Source: Pedobacter sp. ISL-64 | Lineage (GTDB): Bacteria > Bacteroidota > Bacteroidia > Sphingobacteriales > Sphingobacteriaceae | Assembly: GCF_018613605.1 (NCBI RefSeq) | Contig: NZ_JAGGPU010000011.1 | Span: 1 to 64,000, forward strand | Reading direction: 5' to 3' | DNA: 64,000 nt | Shown here: positions 37,461 through 46,510 of the stretch, one piece after another | Layout: each line of letters opens with the position of its first letter | Position numbering within the stretch: position 1 is the stretch's first letter | The notes under the pieces: generated by a model | The model's input: only the letters and a program-made list of their open reading frames with translations | The model's database searches: none | What the model was told of the DNA's origin: nothing | Translations under genes and position numbers: made by a program

Positions 37461-38269
37461 ATATCGACAGTAGCTTTGCTTATTTCGCTATTTTTTATAG
37501 CCAATATATTTTGATACCTGAAAATTTCATGTTTAGAATTATACTCGCCCAGTGGCAGTAATCTATTGTTGGGCATGATCCGATGGAGCTTATAATTCGG
37601 CAAAATTTTGTAGAAATCAATCATGAAGCTTTTTGAGGTGATGTTAAATTCGTTGAATTCAAACTGGATAATTGAAATGGCCTGCTTGTTGAGCATTTTT
37701 TTTGCCCCTTTTAGTACGCTTAATTCGTGACCTTCAACATCAATTTTCAAGAAATCAATTTGGTTAATGTGATTGGTTTCACAATACTCATCCAAGGTAA
37801 CAAAATTGCATTCAGTTCCTGCAGATGTGTTCCCTACAAAAGTGAAAATATCGTTAATGGAAGCAGGATAGGCAGTAGCCATGCTTGCATCATCATCTTT
37901 ACTGGCAATGTAAAGGTTCGCTCGTTCCGCCTTATCGCTTAAACCAAAATGATTACAGATGAAATAATCCGTTTTGGAGCGTTCTTCCAAGGTTTTAAAA
38001 GTCTTAGCAATAGGCTCGAAGCAATGAATGGTTGATTGCTTGTAATTTTTCCGAAGGAAAGAAGCATATTCACCGATGTTTGCCCCCACATCAAAAATTA
38101 CTTTGGGCTCACCTTGGAGTAAGTCGGGAACAATTGTAGTGACAATATATGCTTCTCCAGAAAAGTAAGTGTTATGACCAACTCCCAACTGAATATGAGC
38201 ATGAGCCAAGAGGTCTACCTTTAGGAGTTTCAATATTTTAATGAAAAAGCGCTCAATTAATCTTCTCAT
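37457..38269 (-). CDS. FkbM family methyltransferase
   Basis: A 270-residue FkbM-type SAM methyltransferase. Motif I is PKVIFDVGANIGEYASFLRK, then IHCFEPIAKTFKTLEERSK, NFVTLDEYCETNHINQIDFL and KIDVEGHELSVLKGAKKML. The basic N-terminus (RRLIERFFIKILKLLKVD) could bind the membrane. One-base overlap with the GT2 gene upstream. Likely an O-methylation step of the glycan. Confidence 0.9.
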   Translation of the reverse strand: MRRLIERFFIKILKLLKVDLLAHAHIQLGVGHNTYFSGEAYIVTTIVPDLLQGEPKVIFDVGANIGEYASFLRKNYKQSTIHCFEPIAKTFKTLEERSKTDYFICNHFGLSDKAERANLYIASKDDDASMATAYPASINDIFTFVGNTSAGTECNFVTLDEYCETNHINQIDFLKIDVEGHELSVLKGAKKMLNKQAISIIQFEFNEFNITSKSFMIDFYKILPNYKLHRIMPNNRLLPLGEYNSKHEIFRYQNILAIKNSEISKATVDI

Positions 38270-39249
38270 TATTTAAATCTAAAATAATCAACTTTCATCA
38301 CAGTTTTCCATCCAAATAGCCGACTTATCACTTTTTTGACAGGACTTTTGAAAGGCTCAATCTTTAATTTAGGGTACAACTCCTTAGCTTTTTGGGCAGC
38401 CATTGCTGATAAGTCTTTATATTTTGGATAGAAGATAAAAGCATCGCCCCATAGCTGATTGCTCATGGCTATTTTTGCCTCAAGTTTAGGTGTTGCGGCT
38501 AACAGATATTCAGTTTTGAGTAAGGTAGATTGGAGCGTGTTTTTACAGGCAATATAGCTTCTTATCGCACTTAGACTATTTTGTTGCCTGAATTTTCGAT
38601 AGTAATTGATTCCTTTTTTTGCAAATATCACTTCATCTGAGGCCAAGATCACCCTGCAAAAATATTCACCATCTTCATCCGGACAAGGAGAAATAGAACA
38701 ATTCCATGGACCAGCTTTTTTAATGATATCGATGGGCGTTAAAAATGCATTAGGTTGAATCATCCCGCCATAGGTTGGTCCGATATAATTGCCTCCATAA
38801 AGCTTAATCAAAAAATCAATAGAATTATTTTGTTCATGTGCATACCATTCCTCAATTACTGGATAGCTTTTATGATCTGTTTGATCGAAGAAATGAACAG
38901 TCGAACATAATGAAATTGCAAATGGATGCTGTTTTAAAATGGCCACCTGAGCGGCAATTTTATCTTGGCTCAACAGGTCATCTGCATCAAGATATTGGAT
39001 GTAATTTCCTTGAGCTGCTTCAAGTCCGGTTTGCTTAGCCGCACTTGCACCTCCATTTTTTTTTGTGATAACCTTGATTTTTGAACTTGGGATGTCATCA
39101 ATCACCTTCAAGGTTTGGTCCATGGAGCCATCGTTAACCACGATAATTTCCAAATTCAGATGGGATTGATTCAAAACAGATTGAATGGTTGCTTCAATAA
39201 ACCGCTCTGCGTTGTATGCCGGAATAATGACGGAAACTAAATCATTCAT
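38269..39249 (-). CDS. Glycosyltransferase family 2
   Basis: A 326-residue GT-A transferase with LVSVIIPAYNAERFIEATIQ, IIVVNDGSMDQTLKVIDDI and the DxD block NYIQYLDADDLLSQDKIAAQ. Acceptor-side residues CPDEDGEYFCRVILASDEV lie around position 200. It overlaps the previous GT by eight bases and the FkbM gene by one. Sugar unknown. Confidence 0.93.
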   Translation of the reverse strand: MNDLVSVIIPAYNAERFIEATIQSVLNQSHLNLEIIVVNDGSMDQTLKVIDDIPSSKIKVITKKNGGASAAKQTGLEAAQGNYIQYLDADDLLSQDKIAAQVAILKQHPFAISLCSTVHFFDQTDHKSYPVIEEWYAHEQNNSIDFLIKLYGGNYIGPTYGGMIQPNAFLTPIDIIKKAGPWNCSISPCPDEDGEYFCRVILASDEVIFAKKGINYYRKFRQQNSLSAIRSYIACKNTLQSTLLKTEYLLAATPKLEAKIAMSNQLWGDAFIFYPKYKDLSAMAAQKAKELYPKLKIEPFKSPVKKVISRLFGWKTVMKVDYFRFK

Positions 39250-40381
39250 TTAAGATCAATGATAGCTGTTGGTGGATATTTGCAGGATTGAATTCATTTT
39301 CTGCCAACTGAATGGATTGACGGCTGCATTTTTCCCAAAAATCTGGGAATTGCAACCGACTGATCATTTCTGAGATTTCGTCCATCGAATCATTATTGAC
39401 GTAACATTGCCATTTATGCTCTTTCGCCCAAAGGCCAATAGCACTCTCTTCAGGTGCAATGATCAGAATTGGTATTCCTAAATGGCAAAATTCAGTGAGT
39501 TTGCTCGGAAAACTGTGTGTTGCCCTAATCTCCTCCGCTAAGTTAAAAGAGTAAAATATGAGCAATACATCCATCTCTTCTAGTAACACGGTGAAAAGGT
39601 CATGAAGTTTCTCCAATGGCCTCCTTATTTTTATTCCTTCACAATCGCGAAATCGGTTAGCAATGGAAAGGTCTGAATTCGTAACCAAAGTTAATTGCCC
39701 ATTCATCGATTGTGCCGCCTTAAATATTTTCTTGATCAGTTGGTCATGGAATGGAAGTATCGTTCCAGCATAGCAAAGCTGAAGACCCTTGAAATTTACT
39801 TTTGCCAAACCTTTCTTTCTGGAGCTACCTTCTGGAATAGGATAGATCACAATAGCGTTTTCCCCACAATTTTGTTTAAGCAATTCTTGCATAGGTTTCG
39901 AAACAACGAAGAAATGTTTACAGTGATGAATGATGTTTTTGAGGTTGCCCAAGCTGAACAGATGACCTTCAAAATACTTGCTGAAAATATTGTCGTCGTG
40001 GAAAAAAAGATAGTAAGGTAACTTTGTTTGTGAAGCTATGATTTGTGCTAAAAGGCTGCCAGTGTCTTCTAAAATACCAAGAATTTTATCTCCCTTTTGA
40101 AAAGTTAATCGGTTTTTTAAAAAACGATAGTGAAGCCAAAATCGGAATGTTGAAAGCAATGGTGTATATTTTCGCAAGGGCGGATGCCACCATCTCTTTT
40201 GGATATTGATTTGGGTAAATTCAGTTCTTACCCCATGATTTGGACTACAATTCAAAAAGACGATATGATGCCCTTCTTTTTGAAGTCTCTTCAAATGCCT
40301 GTAGATCACCACACTACCACCGCCTCCATCTTTCAGTGGAATAATGGTACTGGAAAAATAAATTGTTGCTGGGGTAATCAA
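39242..40381 (-). CDS. Glycosyltransferase, GT-B type
   Basis: A 379-residue transferase: IYFSSTIIPLKDGGGGSVVI at the N-terminus has the GG donor/acceptor loop, LQLCYAGTILPFHDQLIKKI starts the C-terminal nucleotide domain, and THSFPSKLTEFCHLGIPILI sits where the donor-phosphate motif is expected. It lacks a perfect E-x7-E. Overlaps by four and eight bases with the neighbouring GT genes. Substrate unknown. Confidence 0.84.
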   Translation of the reverse strand: MITPATIYFSSTIIPLKDGGGGSVVIYRHLKRLQKEGHHIVFLNCSPNHGVRTEFTQINIQKRWWHPPLRKYTPLLSTFRFWLHYRFLKNRLTFQKGDKILGILEDTGSLLAQIIASQTKLPYYLFFHDDNIFSKYFEGHLFSLGNLKNIIHHCKHFFVVSKPMQELLKQNCGENAIVIYPIPEGSSRKKGLAKVNFKGLQLCYAGTILPFHDQLIKKIFKAAQSMNGQLTLVTNSDLSIANRFRDCEGIKIRRPLEKLHDLFTVLLEEMDVLLIFYSFNLAEEIRATHSFPSKLTEFCHLGIPILIIAPEESAIGLWAKEHKWQCYVNNDSMDEISEMISRLQFPDFWEKCSRQSIQLAENEFNPANIHQQLSLILNE

Positions 40382-41601
40382 AAATTAAGAATGGTATCTA
40401 TTTTTTTTACAGAATTGTGCCAAGAAAATTGCTCGTGGGAATAAATCAGTGCGTTTTGATGCATTTTTTGCTGTAATTCATCATCCGATAGAATAGCTGC
40501 TAAAACTTCTGTAATATTGTCTTGATTAAAACTCAACCCATTCTTTCCATGATCGGTCAACGTGCCGAAAGCTTTAATTTTATTATGTAATACTAAAACA
40601 TTTCCATAACAAGCTGCCTCTACGGCTGCCAATGGAAAACCTTCCCACAACGAACTTAAGCAGAATAATTTTGAGCGATTGTAAATGCCATACAATTGGG
40701 CGGGATCGGAAATATTTCCAGTAAAAATGACCTGATCTTTTAAATGAGGATAATTTTCAAAATATTTATTGATATAACCTTTAAATTCAGGTTCGATTGG
40801 CCCGACGAAATAGAATTTCCAATTTGGGGCAGACAATTTTGGAATCGCTTCTAACAATAGCTCATTGTTTTTTTGTGCATCACCAATTCTTCCAACAGAA
40901 AGTAAAATATTCTCTTTTTCCACAAAACTTTTCACCCCTTTGGTTAGGGCAAAAAGACGATCCAAATCGGCACCATTAGGTATCATTGCCATCTTCTTTT
41001 CAGGCACTCGATATCGATCTTTAAAATAGTGGTAACCATCTATAGATTCTGCAGAAATTAATTTTACCATCCTAAAGAATAACGGTAATAGCATTTGCTG
41101 ATAGCCCCAGCTTTTTACTTTTCCTAATATTCCAGCTGAGTTGAATATGCTGGCTTGATTTTTATGGAAATCTATATCAATATCTAGTTTTAGGTAAATT
41201 TTCCCATGAGGATGAAAAAATTTATATACAATGGCATAAAAAATATTCTCTGAGCTAAAATGGAATAAGTTGAGGATTTCTATTTCTTTCGCATGCTGCC
41301 TGATATAGGCATAAATGGATCGCTCAAAAAATTTACCTCTACCTTCGTTTGGTAAAAAGTGGAGCTTTAAACCAGGAACTTCAGTTTTTAAATAAGGATA
41401 ATTAGCCTCAATAACATTTGTTTCAGTTGGAGGTTTTTTCCATGGTCCGGCTTTTCGACCTCCTTCTAATGAATGGAAATAAGATACTAATGTTGAATTA
41501 TAGCCCAAAATTTTAAAAAATTGATAGGGAATTTGACCAGTATCCTTTTTTAGTTCAAGGTTTTCGATGTGCGGAACAATGGTTACAAAGGACCTAGACA
41601 T
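40378..41601 (-). CDS. Glycosyltransferase family 4
   Basis: A 407-residue GT-B retaining transferase with KENILLSVGRIGDAQKNNEL, KFYFVGPIEPEFKGYINKY and LSSLWEGFPLAAVEAACYGN (E-x7-E). The N-terminal domain contains MIPNGADLDRLFALTK at the hinge. The start ATG overlaps the methyltransferase stop by one base. Part of the minus-strand glycan operon. Confidence 0.92.
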   Translation of the reverse strand: MSRSFVTIVPHIENLELKKDTGQIPYQFFKILGYNSTLVSYFHSLEGGRKAGPWKKPPTETNVIEANYPYLKTEVPGLKLHFLPNEGRGKFFERSIYAYIRQHAKEIEILNLFHFSSENIFYAIVYKFFHPHGKIYLKLDIDIDFHKNQASIFNSAGILGKVKSWGYQQMLLPLFFRMVKLISAESIDGYHYFKDRYRVPEKKMAMIPNGADLDRLFALTKGVKSFVEKENILLSVGRIGDAQKNNELLLEAIPKLSAPNWKFYFVGPIEPEFKGYINKYFENYPHLKDQVIFTGNISDPAQLYGIYNRSKLFCLSSLWEGFPLAAVEAACYGNVLVLHNKIKAFGTLTDHGKNGLSFNQDNITEVLAAILSDDELQQKMHQNALIYSHEQFSWHNSVKKIDTILNF

Positions 41602-42257
41602 TATTTGGTCGCAATAGAAATTTGATCATAGGAAATGGTGATCCCTGCTCTTATTGCTTTAGTAAATGGAAAAAACGCCAATAATCTGTTGTACCATTTG
41701 ATGTATCTTATTTTATTTTCATTCACCGTAGAAGCCCAAGGAATAAGTGGTGTGTAAGGTTGGTCTGTAAATCTTTCTCTCTCCAAGCTTTCGAAAAGTG
41801 TGAGTACATTCATCAAGCCTAATTCTTCATATAGTGCAGCCATTCCTTCGGGATAAATCCTCCAACAATCTACCGGAGCTTCATGATAAGGCCAACTAAT
41901 TGGTGAGATTGTAATGATCAGCCCTCCTGGTTTTAATATTCTTTTCAATTCAGCAAACCAGGTCCAAAATTTACGTACATGTTCCAGCACATTAGAAGAA
42001 ATAATAATATCATAAGTATCGTTTGCTATCGGATAATTATATTCATCAGTCGACAAAATGTCTAAATCCTCATTCTTAGCATTGCTAGTTCGCTCGCCCG
42101 CCGCTATATTTAAAGTATGCCAGGTGATAGTAGGGTTGCCAATCATAGTAGAAAAGCTAGAAGGAATCATGTCTGGACCAATCTCTAAAACTTTTAGGTT
42201 ATTTTTAAAATATGTTTTTGCATATTTTTTGAATAGTAATTCACTGTTTAAATGCAT
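41601..42257 (-). CDS. Class I SAM-dependent methyltransferase
   Basis: A 218-residue methyltransferase (Methyltransf_11-like). Motif I LKVLEIGPDMIPSSF, motif post-I WHTLNIAAGERTSNAKNEDL, IIISSNVLEHVRKFWTWFAE and the 'LKPGG' block (RILKPGGLIITISPISWPYH) are all visible. The following YHEAPVDCWRIYPEGMAALY is common in methyltransferases of glycan loci. Overlaps the FkbM gene by ten bases and the GT by one. Confidence 0.9.
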   Translation of the reverse strand: MHLNSELLFKKYAKTYFKNNLKVLEIGPDMIPSSFSTMIGNPTITWHTLNIAAGERTSNAKNEDLDILSTDEYNYPIANDTYDIIISSNVLEHVRKFWTWFAELKRILKPGGLIITISPISWPYHEAPVDCWRIYPEGMAALYEELGLMNVLTLFESLERERFTDQPYTPLIPWASTVNENKIRYIKWYNRLLAFFPFTKAIRAGITISYDQISIATK

Positions 42258-43036
42258 GATTGGTTCAGGACTGTTGTGAAAAAATGATTATTGTTAAGTT
42301 TTACATACGCAAAGTGATAGGGTGATAACGCATCCATTACCGATGATGTACTGCCAGGTCTCATATCTTCATGGGTTTCTATTATTAAGTTTTTTACTTT
42401 TGATAGCCATGAGGTGCTCTTTTCAAAGAGCTCTTTTTCACTTCCCTCAATGTCGATTTTAAGAATATCGATATGACCTAAATTAAAATCACGATAAATG
42501 TCAGCAATTGAAATTCCATGAATGTCATAATTATTATTTGTACTTTCTGTAAGTTGAAATGCCCATTTGCTAGCCTTTAGATCAATAAATTTTAAATAGG
42601 TTTCACAGTTCCATAGACCACGTTTTAAAATGGTAATGTGAGGGTATCCTGCTGTATTTTTTTTGAGCATTTCGTAATTTGAATCTTCGGGTTCAATACA
42701 GAAAAGCTGTGCATTAGGATGTTCTTTCAATATATATAAAGCAAAGAGACCAATATTTGCTCCAGCATCAACAACAATATTGTGGTCTTTTAAAGCTAAT
42801 AAGGCCTGATAATTTTGATCTATAAATATCTCTTGGAATACCCCAATATCAGAAGTGTTTTTCCTTAAATAGATTTTCTCCTTTAATCGAGGTAGTTGAA
42901 GTACGATCAGTTCATCATTGTCTTCCAGTTCAACTTGACGTAAGATACTTAGTCCTTCGATACCAAAAGCCTTCATGTATTTTATCGCTCGCTTTTGAAG
43001 GTGCAGAAAACTGCGAATTTTTCCGAAAATTGACAT
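42248..43036 (-). CDS. FkbM family methyltransferase
   Basis: A 262-residue FkbM-type methyltransferase. Motif I NIVVDAGANIGLFALYILKE, QLFCIEPEDSNYEMLKKNTA and the conserved IDILKIDIEGSEKELFEKST are visible. It follows the GT4 gene after 11 bases and overlaps the next methyltransferase gene. The pairing of two methyltransferase genes suggests two neighbouring methylation sites or a terminal double modification; that is inference. Confidence 0.9.
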   Translation of the reverse strand: MSIFGKIRSFLHLQKRAIKYMKAFGIEGLSILRQVELEDNDELIVLQLPRLKEKIYLRKNTSDIGVFQEIFIDQNYQALLALKDHNIVVDAGANIGLFALYILKEHPNAQLFCIEPEDSNYEMLKKNTAGYPHITILKRGLWNCETYLKFIDLKASKWAFQLTESTNNNYDIHGISIADIYRDFNLGHIDILKIDIEGSEKELFEKSTSWLSKVKNLIIETHEDMRPGSTSSVMDALSPYHFAYVKLNNNHFFTTVLNQSCI

Positions 43037-43047
43037 GCTAAATCAAG

Positions 43048-44220
43048 CTAATAATCCCATGTTCTTCTTACATTAATAGACTCAACGAAGATTTGATTTA
43101 GTTTTTTCATAGTCTCTTCAATATTATATTTTGAAAATTCTTTTTGGGTTACCGATTGATTTCGCAAATTGTAAAGTTGAATGAGGCTGTCATGAATTTC
43201 ATTCGTACTGTCCGGATTGAAATATATACCATAATCGCCCAATAACTCCCTATGTCCGTCAAAATTGGAGCAAGCTACTCTACAATTTAACGCTTGTGCT
43301 TCCAATAATGGCATATTGGTTGGCCCAAGATAGGTAGGCATCACTAGACCTAAAGAATGCATATAGAGCCATTTGATGACCGATTTTTCAACAAATCCAG
43401 CAAAAAACACGCGATCAGCGATATTTAATTCATTAACTAAATCCTGAAGATAGAGCTTGTTCTTATAATCGCCACCGGTAAATACCAGTTTTACTTGAGG
43501 ATGCTTATCCAAAAACTGCTTAAAGGCCATGATCAGCCCATAGTGATTTTTATGTGCACCAAAAGCGGCAGGATAGAAGAAATATTCGTCACTCTGCCTA
43601 ATAAAATCAGGTTTAATAGGGCTAATTTCTGGACCAACAAAACTTGCGGGGAAAAATGGTAGTACTTTAATTTTATTTGGGAAATAATTGAGGTAATTGA
43701 TCATTTCAATCTTGCCGGCCTCAGAATCGGCGCAAATAAAGAGCGCCTTTTTTATCAATTTAAAATATTGCTCCCTGCTATCGAAGGTATTGGCAAATTC
43801 ATCAAAAACATAGGTGCTAAGCTGCCCTAAATCCCAATTGTTAACAATAAATGGAAAGTCTGTATACTGCATGAAATTAACAGGATAGAAAATCAATTTT
43901 ACCTTACTCTTTTTCAGGATATCAAAATTGATTTGTTTTCGCTTCTTTCTAGATCTTCCGGTAAGATCCACTTCCCAACGAAATAATTTATGGAACAGGT
44001 TGCTTAGTTTTCTGCTTAAAAAACTTTCCTCACTTTCAAGTTTAACATAAGGTTTTTTGAATTTGCCATCTTTTAAAAAGCCAGTAAATACAATTTCCAA
44101 CTCAGGATCAAACTCGAAAGTGTCGATATTTGTAATCAGCGCTTCAGGATAAGTGAATGAGCCTCCATTATGTGGAGATGCCTCTTTGTCTGCCCAAACA
44201 GCAATTTTAAATTTTTCCAT
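43048..44220 (-). CDS. Glycosyltransferase family 4
   Basis: A 390-residue GT-B transferase resembling bacterial mannosyltransferases: ADKEASPHNGGSFTYPEALI, NNWDLGQLSTYVFDEFANTF, YFFYPAAFGAHKNHYGLIMA, and MPTYLGPTNMPLLEAQALNC followed by RVACSNFDGHRELLGDYGIY. The PLLEA motif replaces the classical E-x7-E, as in O-antigen mannosyltransferases. Its ATG lies 14 bases inside the end of the aminotransferase gene. Confidence 0.9.
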   Translation of the reverse strand: MEKFKIAVWADKEASPHNGGSFTYPEALITNIDTFEFDPELEIVFTGFLKDGKFKKPYVKLESEESFLSRKLSNLFHKLFRWEVDLTGRSRKKRKQINFDILKKSKVKLIFYPVNFMQYTDFPFIVNNWDLGQLSTYVFDEFANTFDSREQYFKLIKKALFICADSEAGKIEMINYLNYFPNKIKVLPFFPASFVGPEISPIKPDFIRQSDEYFFYPAAFGAHKNHYGLIMAFKQFLDKHPQVKLVFTGGDYKNKLYLQDLVNELNIADRVFFAGFVEKSVIKWLYMHSLGLVMPTYLGPTNMPLLEAQALNCRVACSNFDGHRELLGDYGIYFNPDSTNEIHDSLIQLYNLRNQSVTQKEFSKYNIEETMKKLNQIFVESINVRRTWDY

Positions 44221-45325
44221 TTAAGATTATCTTTACTACTTGGTAAGCTTCTTCTTCTGTAAGCCCTAAACCACTTGGCAAATAAAACCCATTTCGAGCT
44301 AGCTTTTCGGCAACAGGATATGTTTCGTCTTTAAATAAGCCCATATTTTTAAATACAGGCTGTTCATGTACGGGCCAGAAAAATGGGCGAGTACCTATCT
44401 TGTTTTCAGCAAGATGGCTAACCATATTTTCTTTTTCTTGCTCGGTAGGTGCGACTAAGCCAAATACCCAATAAATGTTTGTAGCAAATTCTGTTTTGGC
44501 TAAAGGTAATTGATACCCTTTTTCCTTTAAAGAAGAAAGTTTATCCTGATAGAATGTCCCCATTTCTCTTTTAATGGAAATAAAATTATCTATTCGCTCT
44601 AACTGAGCAAGCCCTAAAGCAGCTTGCAAATTTGTCATTCTATAATTCCAGCCTAATTCGTAATGCACAAAACGCGGTCCATTTGGCTCGAAACAGAGGT
44701 TGCGTAATTTTTTGCATCTCTCAGCTAAGACTTTATCATTGGTTAAAATCATTCCACCTTCACCAGTAGTGATGTGTTTATTAGGATAAAAGCTAAAAAT
44801 GCTAATGTCACCAAAACTTCCGCATAGTTTACCTTTATACGTTTGTCCATGCATTTCTGCAGCATCTTCGATTACTTTTAGTTGATATTTTTTCGCTAAA
44901 GCCATTATCGGATCCATATCCACCGGTAAGCCATAAATATGTACAACCAAAATCGCTTTTGTTTTAGATGTAATTTTAGCCTCAATTTGACCAACATCCA
45001 TATTCCATGTATTAGGGTCACTATCTACCAATACCGGGACTGCGCCTTCAGTAACTACCGATTGTGCCGGAGAGATAATGGTAAAAGCAGGCATAATTAC
45101 CTCATCGCCAGAGCCAATGTTTAATGCTCTAATGGCAATGTCCAAGGCCGCAGAACCATTGCTTGCCGCTACGCCATATTCACAACCTATATATGCACTA
45201 AAATTTTGTTCGAACTTAGTTATAAAAGGCCCCTCGCTAGAAATCCAACCCGTTTCTATACATTCAGTTAGGTATTTTAACTCATTGCCATTAAGTAGGG
45301 GTGTGTTAACTGGAATTGGGTTCAT
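44207..45325 (-). CDS. DegT/DnrJ/EryC1/StrS sugar aminotransferase
   Basis: PLP-dependent aminotransferase making an amino sugar nucleotide from a keto sugar nucleotide, 372 residues. Start at 45325 (MNPIPVNTPLLNGNELKYL), where TAATG couples it to the methyltransferase stop; an upstream ATG gives 11 extra residues. Seen: SNGSAALDIAIRALNIGSGD, the PLP-phosphate region, VIEDAAEMHGQTYKGKLCG (Asp of the PLP site) and IFSFYPNKHITTGEGGMIL with the Schiff-base Lys (about 190). It resembles GDP-perosamine synthase-like members. With no dehydratase in the window, the keto-sugar precursor must come from elsewhere. Confidence 0.92.
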   Translation of the reverse strand: MNPIPVNTPLLNGNELKYLTECIETGWISSEGPFITKFEQNFSAYIGCEYGVAASNGSAALDIAIRALNIGSGDEVIMPAFTIISPAQSVVTEGAVPVLVDSDPNTWNMDVGQIEAKITSKTKAILVVHIYGLPVDMDPIMALAKKYQLKVIEDAAEMHGQTYKGKLCGSFGDISIFSFYPNKHITTGEGGMILTNDKVLAERCKKLRNLCFEPNGPRFVHYELGWNYRMTNLQAALGLAQLERIDNFISIKREMGTFYQDKLSSLKEKGYQLPLAKTEFATNIYWVFGLVAPTEQEKENMVSHLAENKIGTRPFFWPVHEQPVFKNMGLFKDETYPVAEKLARNGFYLPSGLGLTEEEAYQVVKIILNGKI

Positions 45326-46077
45326 TATAACTTCTTTAAAATATAACAAACACCCCAAGTTTCGACGGAAGGAGTGGCTTGGCTTAGAAATTCTTCAGTA
45401 TGGATAACTTCAAATCCTGTTGTATAAGCAAGTAGTTCTATTTCTGGTCTGCTGAAATGCCGCATTGGATGCTGCTCTTGAAAGAAATGGGTCGAACCGT
45501 TGTTAAGATCTTTTACTGTAATATCATAATTGACTTCAACAATATTTAATTCGGAATATATCACTGGCTTTGCATTTCTAGTAACCTCAATATTTTGATT
45601 TCGAAGTATTTTAGTTCGTTTTTCTGGTATTTGGGAATGTACGGCAGCACTATGCCAAACATCGAAAATGAATAGACCTTCTTTGTTTAAGTAATGGTGA
45701 ACATTCTTGAAGGTCTTGATTAAAGCCCCATTGTTGGTTAGGTAACTGATCACATGGAAAAGAGATATGGCAATATCAAAAGAGATGTTTGATCTAAAGT
45801 CAGTAATATCTGCAATTTGAAAACTCACTCCTTCTTTTTTATTCTGGTTCGCTATTTCGACCATTTCAGCACTCTGCTCAATACCGAGAATTTGATGTCC
45901 TTTCTCTGCTAATAAATTTGCATGTTTGCCAGTTCCCGAGCCTAACTCTATAATTTTATTGCCTTTAGAATGGTATTTCTCAAGTAAACCAATTAGATAG
46001 TCGGTTTCTGCCACATAATCTTTGTCCTTATATAGCAAATCATAATATTGACTATAAAGCTTAAAGTTTTGGCCCAT
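45325..46077 (-). CDS. Class I SAM-dependent methyltransferase
   Basis: A 250-residue methyltransferase: ADP-like fold start YSQYYDLLYKDKDYVAETDY, motif I KIIELGSGTGKHANLLAEKG, post-I LGIEQSAEMVEIANQNKK and DIAISLFHVISYLTNNGALI. This pattern is typical of N-methyl- or dimethyltransferases for amino sugars (DesVI/TylM1-like). It sits directly before the aminotransferase gene with a one-base overlap, so it could methylate the new amino group. This specificity is an inference. Confidence 0.9.
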   Translation of the reverse strand: MGQNFKLYSQYYDLLYKDKDYVAETDYLIGLLEKYHSKGNKIIELGSGTGKHANLLAEKGHQILGIEQSAEMVEIANQNKKEGVSFQIADITDFRSNISFDIAISLFHVISYLTNNGALIKTFKNVHHYLNKEGLFIFDVWHSAAVHSQIPEKRTKILRNQNIEVTRNAKPVIYSELNIVEVNYDITVKDLNNGSTHFFQEQHPMRHFSRPEIELLAYTTGFEVIHTEEFLSQATPSVETWGVCYILKKL

Positions 46078-46510
46078 TACCTTTGGTTATTAAGTTGATG
46101 TTTTCGGGCTTGTGGTCAAATCTTATTTTATCTTCATCGCCACAGTAAGGGCCTTGTTTGATTTCGATCATTTCAGTTGCCTCTAACATTTCGAATCCAT
46201 GCCCACCAGCCGCCAATAAGATTACATCGCCTGTTTCTACAATTCGGCTTTCTAGATATACCTGTTCCTCATTGTAAAAATCGACCCTTACTTTCCCCAA
46301 TTTAATATATAGAACTTCTTGCGTTAAAGTTACTTTTCGTTCAACTAAATTATGTACATGTGGTTCGATTACATAACCTTTTGCCCGGTTCATATACCCT
46401 AATTGCTGAGAAAAATCTCCTGGTGTAAAAAAAGCTATACCCTCTTTTTTATAGTCGGCCTTGATGACAATCGCTAACTGTTTTCCTTGGTAAATTACTT
46501 CTTCAATCAT
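46061..46510 (-). CDS. Cupin-like protein
   Basis: A 149-residue soluble protein with cupin character: IEPHVHNLVERKVTLTQEVL carries a His-x-His/Glu metal-type motif, KLGKVRVDFYNEE the middle strands and VETGDVILLAAGGHGFEML the second motif with His. Such small cupins in glycan loci are sugar-nucleotide isomerases/epimerases or sensors; here the family is not clear. Overlaps: eight bases with the ABC ATPase gene and 17 with the methyltransferase gene. I cannot assign the reaction. Confidence 0.75.
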   Translation of the reverse strand: MIEEVIYQGKQLAIVIKADYKKEGIAFFTPGDFSQQLGYMNRAKGYVIEPHVHNLVERKVTLTQEVLYIKLGKVRVDFYNEEQVYLESRIVETGDVILLAAGGHGFEMLEATEMIEIKQGPYCGDEDKIRFDHKPENINLITKGNGPKL

